Origin: Treponema sp.
Lineage (GTDB): Bacteria > Spirochaetota > Spirochaetia > Treponematales > Breznakiellaceae
Direction of reading: 5' to 3'
Assembly: GCA_031265845.1 (NCBI GenBank)
Contig: JAISCC010000002.1
Location: 1-38,618 of the forward strand
Length of the DNA stretch: 38,618 bases
Below, one piece after another: positions 33,170 through 38,618 of the stretch; positions within the stretch are counted from its first letter, which is position 1, and each line of letters starts with the position of its first letter. The position numbers and the translations under genes are program-made. The notes beneath the pieces were generated by a model. The model ran no database searches, had not been told where the DNA came from, and saw only the letters and a list, made by a program, of their open reading frames with translations.

Positions 33170-34177
33170 ATGAATAACTACATAAAGGCAAATGATATTT
33201 ATTTAGGCCGTTCCGAGGAACTGATGAAACAGATAGCCCCTGATTCTATCGCGCTCTCTTTTTGGTCGCCTCCTTACTTTGTGGGGAAAGAATACGAACA
33301 AAACGAAACCTACAATTCTTGGCAAGAAATGCTAAAAACGGTTATCCAGCTACATGCTCAAGTGTTAAAACCGGGCGGCTTTATGGTGATTAACATCGCC
33401 GATATTTTGGCGTTCAAAGATGATAATATGCCGAGAATTCAAGGCATGAATATTTCAAACCACAAAAGCCCGGTTACAAAGGATATGGTCTTAAAAGCCA
33501 AAGAAAAACATCCTCATTATAATAGAGATCAATTAGCGACCTACCTCGGTTGCAGCGAACAGACTATCGACCGCAGACTAAACGGTAATAATATTCGCGG
33601 GGGGAAACATCAAACACAGACAAGAGTTAAACTGGTAGGCGGTTCTCTTGAATCGTATGCCTACGAATGTGGTTTGTATCTTTATGACAAAAGGATATGG
33701 AAAAAAGACCCGGCATGGGCAAATTCACGGTGGACTACCAATACCTTAAAGGCGGTTAGCGAAACAGAAGACCTATATATTTTTTGGAAAGCCGGGGAGT
33801 ATGTTGTTAATCGGTCGCGCCTTTCAGAGCAGGAATGGAAAGATTGGGGATACCGCCAAATATGGGATATTCAATCGGTTCGCAAAAATGACGATCATGA
33901 AGCAAAATTCCCCGAAGAACTTGCCAGAAGGGTGATAAAATTATTGAGCGATCCTCACGATACTGTGTTAGACCCATTTATGGGCAGCGGAACAACGGCC
34001 ATCGCAGCCTACAAAGAAAACCGTCAATATATCGGCATAGAAAAAGAGGAAAAATATGTTTTGCTCGCTAAAAGAAATTTAAAATATGCACAAATCCAAA
34101 CATCGCTTTTCGACACGCTTAAAATTGAAAATCCACATACCGCCATGCCGCTATCCGCCGCAGCATTTCAAAGCTAA
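33170..34177 (+). CDS. BglI-type DNA methyltransferase, probably N4-cytosine
   Basis: Protects host DNA at the site cut by the neighbouring endonuclease. Of 335 residues, catalytic motif IV is SPPY (33-36) and the S-adenosylmethionine motif I is DPFMGSGTT (268-276), so it is the beta class with motif IV first. SPPY favours N4-cytosine methylation, as known for M.BglI. The target-recognition middle part contains a helix-turn-helix-like piece (YNRDQLATYLGCSEQTIDRR, 117-136). Its last 59 bases overlap the converging endonuclease gene. Expression is probably leaderless and repressed by the controller protein. Confidence 0.9.
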   Translation: MNNYIKANDIYLGRSEELMKQIAPDSIALSFWSPPYFVGKEYEQNETYNSWQEMLKTVIQLHAQVLKPGGFMVINIADILAFKDDNMPRIQGMNISNHKSPVTKDMVLKAKEKHPHYNRDQLATYLGCSEQTIDRRLNGNNIRGGKHQTQTRVKLVGGSLESYAYECGLYLYDKRIWKKDPAWANSRWTTNTLKAVSETEDLYIFWKAGEYVVNRSRLSEQEWKDWGYRQIWDIQSVRKNDDHEAKFPEELARRVIKLLSDPHDTVLDPFMGSGTTAIAAYKENRQYIGIEKEEKYVLLAKRNLKYAQIQTSLFDTLKIENPHTAMPLSAAAFQS

Positions 34178-35000
34178 TGCGGGCGCGAACTTTGCGCGGG
34201 TCTTTTTCTTTATCATCTTTTCCCGGAAATAATAGGCCAGGGTATGTTTGTAAATAATTGGGATTTTCAGTAAGCAATATGCCGTTGGGAATAGAAACTA
34301 ATGACACTCGTCCTAAGGGTTGTCCTTTTTCTTCTCCTTCGAGTCCCAACATTCTATAAACAGGTTTTAATACAATATGAATAACCGGAGTTACTGTTCC
34401 ATCACTTAACACAAACAGAGGCGGTATAGCGCAATGGAAAGGATGCGATACTCGCTGCCCTTTGGCAATCATCGTATCGTTGATGATTCCAAAGTCTTTT
34501 TCAGTCCATTTCCCATTACCGGATATTTGATTGTGGGACATAACGGCATGGTCTTGGTCATCCCTCGGCCCAACAGATTTTATATCAATAAATAACCAGA
34601 GGGCATCAGTAATTTTCAAAACAGAGCGAATTTTTTCACCGGAAATAATATATCTGTCATCAGGACCAGTCGGTATGCCTGTGTCTCTAACCCTAAAAGA
34701 TGAGGCTAAAAAACGGGAGAGTTTTGGACAAAATACATGCTCTCCTATTTCTATCCATGGGAATTGGTCGCCTTTAGGTTGCCTCCCGCGATCTTCCGGC
34801 GGATAATTTTGCCAAAATGGGTATAAAAAAGACGCTTCATTATAGTCTCTTTGAATTTCATCATGATTTTTTATCATAAAATTTGACAATAATTCCATGC
34901 AAAACTGTTCGATTTGTATCAAAGACTCAGCATTATTTACAAAAAATGTTCTCGCTTCATTATAGCGGTTAAATTGCTGCTCACGGTATTTATTGAACAT
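34119..35000 (-). CDS. BglI-like type II restriction endonuclease
   Basis: A 293-residue endonuclease that, from memory of the BglI sequence, matches along most of its length: DYNEASFLYPFW, NYPPEDRG, PKGDQFPWIE, PTGPDDRY, FIDIKSVGPRD and NQISGNGKW all have close counterparts. Asp114, Asp139 and Lys141 fit the BglI active-site Asp-Asp-Lys. BglI cuts GCCNNNNNGGC, so that is the expected site, untested here. The ATG at 35000 has AAGGAAA and overlaps the controller gene by 11 nt, so both are on one transcript. All key residues look intact. Confidence 0.9.
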   Translation of the reverse strand: MFNKYREQQFNRYNEARTFFVNNAESLIQIEQFCMELLSNFMIKNHDEIQRDYNEASFLYPFWQNYPPEDRGRQPKGDQFPWIEIGEHVFCPKLSRFLASSFRVRDTGIPTGPDDRYIISGEKIRSVLKITDALWLFIDIKSVGPRDDQDHAVMSHNQISGNGKWTEKDFGIINDTMIAKGQRVSHPFHCAIPPLFVLSDGTVTPVIHIVLKPVYRMLGLEGEEKGQPLGRVSLVSIPNGILLTENPNYLQTYPGLLFPGKDDKEKDPRKVRARISFEMLRRIAAWRYVDFQF

Positions 35001-35217
35001 TATTTTCCTTCACAATCAATTCAACCGGACTGACATTTAACGCCGCTGCGATTACCTGCAAGGAATCTAGTGTAATATTGCGTTCCCCACGCTCTACACC
35101 GCCGATATAAGTTCTGTGCAGACCTGCTTTTTCCGCCAATTCCTCTTGGGAAATATTGAGATTTTTCCGATATTTCTTAATGTTATTCCCGACAATGGCG
35201 CTTAGTTTATCGTCCAT
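34990..35217 (-). CDS. Restriction-modification controller (C) protein
   Basis: A 75-residue XRE-type helix-turn-helix protein. Residues 22-60 (SQEELAEKAGLHRTYIGGVE and RGERNITLDSLQVIAAAL) carry the LxRTYIxGxERGxRN pattern seen in C proteins of type II systems. These dimers bind C-boxes, first activating then limiting their own and the endonuclease gene, so that methylation comes first after entry into a new cell. No Shine-Dalgarno precedes the ATG at 35217, in keeping with the leaderless C transcripts known in other systems. It is co-transcribed with the endonuclease. Confidence 0.9.
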   Translation of the reverse strand: MDDKLSAIVGNNIKKYRKNLNISQEELAEKAGLHRTYIGGVERGERNITLDSLQVIAAALNVSPVELIVKENNVQ

Positions 35218-35239
35218 AGCTTTATTTTCGGGTATAGAT

Positions 35240-35265
35240 GACTATAAGTCTACAGACTATAAGTA
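35240..35265 (-). promoter_or_regulatory. Tandem C-boxes of the controller/endonuclease promoter
   Basis: GACTATAAGTC (35240-35250), a 4-nt TACA spacer, and GACTATAAGTA (35255-35265) match the GACT-N3-AGTC boxes of type II systems, in the usual pair. They lie 23-48 nt before the controller ATG. A -10-like TATACC (minus, 35231-35236) follows, placing the -35 under the boxes, as expected for an activator-repressor switch. Confidence 0.85.
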
Positions 35266-35390
35266 GCATTTCTTTTTTAATTACGAAGCGGCGGCGCGGA
35301 TGCCGCCGCGCTGGATCAGTTCAGTTTTCTTTATTGCAGGATTTCTACCCTGATTGCGATTTCAAGGTTGCGCGGGCGGCACAAGAAATG

Positions 35391-35643
35391 GCGCATAACA
35401 AGATATACGAATATGTTCATATATTCTTTTCAGCGACGGCGCCCGCAACCAACGGTCGCTTTCACGGAACGCCTTCCGCTTTGTACGCCACGTTTATACG
35501 CGCTTGCCGCGCGTACCACAGCCGTTATCTTCACGTCCACCGGAACGGACGCGCCCAGCCCTCTTGTCCCGCCCATAGCAACATTCCGGTTGTAGTTTCG
35601 CCGCCCGTTGGGCGGCGAAGTGTAGACAGGACTGGTATATGCC
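35391..35643 (+). repeat. attC-like repeat, long copy E8
   Basis: Begins GCGCATAACAAGATATACG and ends with GGGCGGCGAAG, then ACAGGACTGGTATATGCC. The right arm equals that of E1, E4 and E5, and a TTCGCCGCCC/GGGCGGCGAA hairpin (10-bp arms) sits just before it. The middle differs from E1-E4 and is shared with E9 and E10. Confidence 0.6.
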
Positions 35644-35700
35644 GTTTGCTTTGCTTCACACTGTTTTTTTATTATTTCTGTAAAGCAAGCGTCAGCCCGT

Positions 35701-35930
35701 TTAATACCACGCGGCAGTTGCGCTGATGAATTTCGCCTGCGCGTTATACCCGAATTGGTTTTGCCATAAACGCCGCCCCTGCTCTTCGGCTTCATTGGCG
35801 GAAGAGGCTGTTACCATATATGTTGCCGGATACCGGGCGCCGTTTAACTCGTAATACACGGTTACGCTGACCGTCCGTGAAGCGGGCTGTGAAGAGCTGG
35901 AACCAGACGAAGCGCCAATTTGCGCGGAAG
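35701..35930 (-). pseudogene. C-terminal part of a small exported protein, frame broken at poly-G
   Basis: A 76-codon open frame: a Ser-rich linker (ASAQIGASSGSSSSQP), then VSVTVYYELNGARYPATYMV and a helical end ... ATAAWY. It resembles the mature part of the secreted protein at 36455-36739 (YSVSVTL, VYIWASSQSV, EAEEA). Upstream it meets a run of 15 G, and with this length the continuing frame hits TAA. It has no start or Shine-Dalgarno of its own. Expression depends on a change in tract length, or the gene is simply dead. Confidence 0.55.
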
Positions 35931-35945
35931 CCCCCCCCCCCCCCC
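35931..35945 (-). repeat. Poly-G tract (15 G on minus) inside a coding frame
   Basis: Fifteen C on the plus strand, i.e. 15 G read by the minus-strand genes, separate the gene ending at 35968 from the 76-codon frame. The homologous position at 32420-32427 has only ACCCCTC, so tract length differs between copies of the same sequence. Confidence 0.8.
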
Positions 35946-35967
35946 GTTAAGTTCCAGTCGTCCTATA

Positions 35968-36333
35968 TTAAAAGTGTTCCGATGCAACCGCCATAACTTG
36001 TGCGGTTTGCGTATTTAATGCTCTCAATCGCAATCTTCTTGTCTCACCGGTTCCTGTTATGGCGCCCGTTATTACTACGTCTGCCCCTGCAAATTTTCCG
36101 ATTGATACAATTGTTCCATCATCAACATCCCCACTCAATTGGAAATTTTGTTCCCTTCTTATCCTATCCAACTCACTTCGGTCTACTATCATAAAACGGT
36201 TAGTTACCAATATATATTCAAGTTCACCGGCAACAAATTCCGACAAATCTCTGTCACTGGATGAAACATTAACTATTGCCATTCTTGAATTTTTTTGGAG
36301 TGAATTCATTATTATTTCAGCGGCATTGTTCAT
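35968..36333 (-). CDS. LpoB/CsgG-like small protein
   Basis: A 121-residue protein matching the CsgG/LpoB-like fold found in many Treponema proteins: MAIVNVSSSDRD (18-29), then FVAGELEYILV, FMIVDRSELDRIRREQNFQL and ISIGKFAGADVVITGAI-type strands, ending LRALNTQTAQVMAVASEHF. Relatives usually have a signal peptide and longer N-terminus; here neither is present, and a stop lies just upstream of the start, so it may be an N-terminally shortened copy. The start ATG at 36333 follows AGAGGGG closely. Role in envelope assembly or stress is inferred from the family only. Confidence 0.75.
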   Translation of the reverse strand: MNNAAEIIMNSLQKNSRMAIVNVSSSDRDLSEFVAGELEYILVTNRFMIVDRSELDRIRREQNFQLSGDVDDGTIVSIGKFAGADVVITGAITGTGETRRLRLRALNTQTAQVMAVASEHF

Positions 36334-36454
36334 TGCCCCTCTTTAACACCCTCAAAGAAAGGTAATTGAGGGGCGGAGGGCTACTACGCGGTCCACCGCC
36401 TCTACAACTCAAACAATCTGTAACCAGTGGCAACTACAGATATATTAAGCTCTT

Positions 36455-36739
36455 TTACTGTCTGCTTTTACCAGTTGCCACTGGATATCCACAACTGATA
36501 AGCTCCCAGCCAGGGAATTGCCATTTACAAGCTTCTTCTGCTTCAGTCCGTGCGACACTTTGAGAAGAAGCCCAGATATAAACGGTTTCAGTTTTAGTTG
36601 TACCTGTAGACTCCTTTTTTTTCAACGTAACGGAAACGCTGTACTCATACTGCTTAGCACTGTCATCTGCAAAAACAGAAGCCGCCATAGCACACATCAT
36701 TAGCATTAGAATGCTAATGGCAACGATTTTCTTGTTCAT
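36455..36739 (-). CDS. Small secreted protein
   Basis: A 94-residue protein with a clear signal peptide (residues 1-25, MNKKIVAISILMLMMCAMAA to SVFA). The mature part has an N-terminal strand (YSVSVTLKKKE) and a helix with EAEEACKWQF. It has two Cys (residues about 71 and 84), which could form a disulphide. A very strong Shine-Dalgarno (GGAAGGAAGG) precedes the ATG. I do not recognise the family, but the decayed frame at 35701 is a relative. An 11-bp inverted repeat, CCAGTGGCAAC (36424-36434) with 36474-36484, spans the 3' end and may serve as a terminator. Confidence 0.75.
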   Translation of the reverse strand: MNKKIVAISILMLMMCAMAASVFADDSAKQYEYSVSVTLKKKESTGTTKTETVYIWASSQSVARTEAEEACKWQFPGWELISCGYPVATGKSRQ

Positions 36740-36961
36740 AAAACCTTCCTTCCGTAGTTTATCCTCATTGCGGAGATCAATGATTAAGCTAACATATGTC
36801 CATTTTTGCATTCCATCCAATCCTGTTTAAAACCACCGGAACAGAATTTTCCGAAACGCTTTTAAACTTCACATAATCTAAACCTGTGAAGCGATGATAT
36901 GAATGCTACAACCATAAGTTTCAGATTTTATGTTGCCTAACCATACGCTATACGAACCCTT
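36740..36961. other. Intergenic stretch upstream of the small secreted gene
   Basis: No gene is supported. It contains the leader of the secreted-protein gene and otherwise no clear feature up to repeat copy E9. The whole 36740-37659 interval has no gene, only repeats. Confidence 0.5.
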
Positions 36962-37100
36962 CGCATAACGCGCCCTTTTCAGCGGCGATTCCCATAATCA
37001 ACGATTATGCTTGTGGAACTCCTTTCGCCTTGTTTGTACGCAATACTGCGCGTACTACGGCCGTTATATCAGCGGCGGTTATGAGCCGCCGGCCAATAAC
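36962..37100 (+). repeat. attC-like repeat, diverged copy E9
   Basis: Begins CGCATAAC, then shares TTTTCAGCGGCGATTCCC with E10 and the CTTTGTACGC ... GCCGTTAT part with E8, with several internal losses. It runs into a 23-bp tandem array. Confidence 0.5.
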
Positions 37101-37111
37101 AAATTATCCCC

Positions 37112-37196
37112 GATTCCGTGCCAGAATCGTCATTGATTCCTTACCAGAATCAATCTCGATTCCGTGCTGGAATCATGCCTATCCCTTATTGGAATC
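37112..37196 (+). repeat. 23-bp tandem repeat, about 4 units, palindromic
   Basis: Units start GATTCC(G/T)T and contain a small inverted repeat GATTCC-N5-GGAATC or GATTCT variants, at a spacing of 23, 23 and about 22 bp (37112, 37135, 37158, 37181). The sequence differs from the second 23-bp array at 37541. Confidence 0.7.
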
Positions 37197-37362
37197 GACC
37201 ATCAATTCATGAGTCAACTCAAGAACGCGAGGTTCCTTTGGGTATCCATTCAAAAAGCACCATGTTTAAGTTCCTAAAGAACAGGTATATGCCCATACCC
37301 GCTATAAGAGACCCTACTGATAACAAGCCGTAAAGCCGTCTGCTCATTTCAATCCACTTTTA

Positions 37363-37540
37363 CCATAACAAGGATATACGAATATGTTCATATATTCTTT
37401 TCAGCGGCGATTCCCGCAACCAACGGTCGCTTTCACGGAACGCCGTCCGCTTTGTACGCCGCGTTTATACGCGCTTGCCGCAACCATTATTTTCACATGC
37501 CGTCCGCCGGAACAGACGCGCCCAGCCATCTTGTCCCGCC
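37363..37540 (+). repeat. attC-like repeat, copy E10
   Basis: About 180 bp closely similar to the left part of E8: CATAACAAGGATATACGAAT, then the CAACCAACGGTCGCTTTCACGG segment, ending CTTGTCCCGCCC. The right arm of E8 is replaced by a 23-bp tandem array. Confidence 0.7.
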
Positions 37541-37669
37541 CCTATCAAGGGTTAGATACAGCCTCTATCCAAGGTCAGATATAGGCTATATCCGCCATCA
37601 GATACGCCCTATATCCAAAGTCAGATATAGGCTATATCCAAGATTAGATACAGCCTGTATCAAGAGGCC
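37541..37669 (+). repeat. 23-bp tandem repeat, five and a half units
   Basis: Units run 37541-37563, 37564-37586, 37587-37609, 37610-37632, 37633-37655 and a partial one after. The consensus is about TATATCCAAAGTCAGATA then TAGGC. The partial sixth unit contains the TGA stop of the DUF4469-type gene on the other strand. Confidence 0.9.
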
Positions 37670-38427
37670 GCCTCCGGTACAGTCAGCGTAAAAGCGCTTT
37701 CTATAACACGCGGATTTTTCAGGACTGTGTTCCCGGATCCCGCGTATTGCGTCGTGATTTCCACCTTCCATATTCCCGCGTCCAACGCCGGTACAACTCC
37801 TATCAGCTTTGACGCGGTGTTTTCCGCCAGATGTCCGCCAACTTTGACTCGCAGACCCGCCTCGCCTTCCGATACAAAATAGACGCCCACAGCGGGATTG
37901 TCCCCGAACAGCTTGATCTTATGCCCCGCGATGTTGAACAGCCCGCCGGGGGTGAGAATGTCATTCACCGATTCGGTGGTTACGTCGGTGAATTCGTCAA
38001 TATAACCGGCGACATTGGCTATGCCTTCAATCTCCACCGCGACATGCGCCGCAAGATCGCGCAGCGGCGTACGGGCGCGGAACCGGAATGTCACCGGATG
38101 CTTCTTTCCATCATGTCCTTCGGTGATTTTGTCAAACGTCCCGCCCACATTGGGGTGAATGGAGAAATAGCCGGTGTTCACCGCGAATCCGTCGCAGAGC
38201 TGATACGCGGCTTCGTCAAAGAACTGCCGGACGCATTCGACCAAATCGTCATAGTTGCCGGTGAAGCCGCCCCGGTTCTTGAGCGCGGCGCAGACAGACT
38301 CAATGGAGAGGGACGCCTCGTTGTCGGCGCGGGCGATGTACGCGCCTTCGACTGTGGAAAGATAATTGGGATAGAGTTTCACCCTGATGCGGTGCAAAAC
38401 CTCGTTCACATTGTTTATGATTGCCAT
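37660..38427 (-). CDS. HU-like DNA-binding/DUF4469-domain protein
   Basis: A 255-residue protein of the two-domain family best known from Bacteroidetes: an N-terminal HU-like DNA-binding domain (YLSTVEGAYIARADNEASLS, then FFDEAAYQLCDGFAVNTGYF) and a C-terminal DUF4469 beta-rich domain (about 150-250, INEFTD-like and AGSGNTVLKNPR). Such proteins are probable nucleoid-type factors; their role is not well established. The ATG at 38427 has AGGAGA 6 nt upstream. It is probably expressed alone. The stop codon falls inside the 23-bp array, and a 15-base G tract lies about 130 nt upstream of its start. Confidence 0.82.
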   Translation of the reverse strand: MAIINNVNEVLHRIRVKLYPNYLSTVEGAYIARADNEASLSIESVCAALKNRGGFTGNYDDLVECVRQFFDEAAYQLCDGFAVNTGYFSIHPNVGGTFDKITEGHDGKKHPVTFRFRARTPLRDLAAHVAVEIEGIANVAGYIDEFTDVTTESVNDILTPGGLFNIAGHKIKLFGDNPAVGVYFVSEGEAGLRVKVGGHLAENTASKLIGVVPALDAGIWKVEITTQYAGSGNTVLKNPRVIESAFTLTVPEAAS

Positions 38428-38559
38428 GACAATCTCCTGGTAAAAGAAATGAAGAGAGGAAAGAGACGTTTCAAAACTGGCGGCGCGTTGAGCCGACGCA
38501 CGAGAAGAAGAGAGTATTTTTTCGCAAACCTGAAGCGGGAGTCTAACTCAAAGCCACGC

Positions 38560-38574
38560 GGGGGGGGGGGGGGG
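38560..38574 (+). repeat. Poly-G tract (15 G)
   Basis: Fifteen G, i.e. poly-C as read by the DUF4469-type gene, whose start lies 133 nt away. There is no conserved block like that of the two plus-strand poly-C copies. The stretch 38428-38618 holds no gene. Confidence 0.75.
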
Positions 38575-38618
38575 CTATACGCTTTCACACAAAAGAAAGC
38601 ATAGAAAGAGTAAGCCGG

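Noticed and set aside
35430-35795. A 121-codon minus-strand frame in repeat E8
   Set aside because: It is the wrong frame for the clear C-terminal protein segment at 35701-35930 and is Arg-rich over repeat sequence.

Overview
The window looks like a chromosome segment of a spirochaete, most likely a Treponema of the moderate-GC, termite-gut or rumen type. The reasons are an LpoB/CsgG-like small protein of a kind common in Treponema, long poly-C/poly-G tracts, a dCache-type hybrid kinase, and roughly even base composition. This placement is inference; no rRNA or tRNA gene is visible to confirm it. Most housekeeping genes look intact. Between them lie many dispersed repeats and decayed genes.

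Layout. 1-295: two tandem leftward TTGACA promoters driving something outside the window. 296-4403, minus: an HD-GYP protein, chorismate synthase (aroC) and an ExbB/TolQ-type channel, tightly coupled; upstream a flavodoxin-ferredoxin fusion with its own terminator. 4425-5425: a degenerate array of about 43-bp tandem units that runs into the 3' end of an epimerase gene, which follows rnz (5392-7377, minus). 7378-10800: gene-poor DNA, then two AT-rich genes alternating with three copies of a GC-rich, roughly 200-bp palindromic repeat whose ends (GCGCATAAC ... GTTATGCGC) resemble integron attC core sites. 10845-14754: a second aromatic cluster on the minus strand (a PrsW-like gene, aroF, tyrA, a membrane protein) with aroK divergent. 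14755-19400: nitroreductase, dtd, a transglutaminase/TPR protein and further repeat copies. 19403-24786: a lipoprotein hydrolase with an outer-membrane-type partner, an interrupted antitoxin gene, a shortened aspA and metQ. 24966-30788: recQ converging on a large hybrid histidine kinase and its exported partner. 31449-38618: an acyltransferase, gene wreckage, a BglI-like restriction-modification system, small secreted or stress-type genes, 23-bp minisatellites and a DUF4469-type DNA-binding protein.

Functional links. aroF, aroK, aroC and tyrA are four steps of the route to chorismate and tyrosine, in three nearby transcription units. The restriction-modification locus is a complete regulated system: a controller gene with two C-boxes drives the endonuclease, and a single C-box sits inside the methyltransferase promoter. 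Several first genes of transcription units (aroK, the transglutaminase gene, dtd, recQ, the methyltransferase) have a -10 box 4-7 nt before the ATG and no Shine-Dalgarno, so they probably make leaderless mRNAs. Genes inside operons have good Shine-Dalgarno sites.

Most unusual: the attC-like repeat family with AT-rich cassette-like genes and no integrase in view; the restriction-modification control circuit; and four 14-15-nt poly-C/G tracts. One tract lies inside a recognisable reading frame whose second copy in this window has a short run at the same place.
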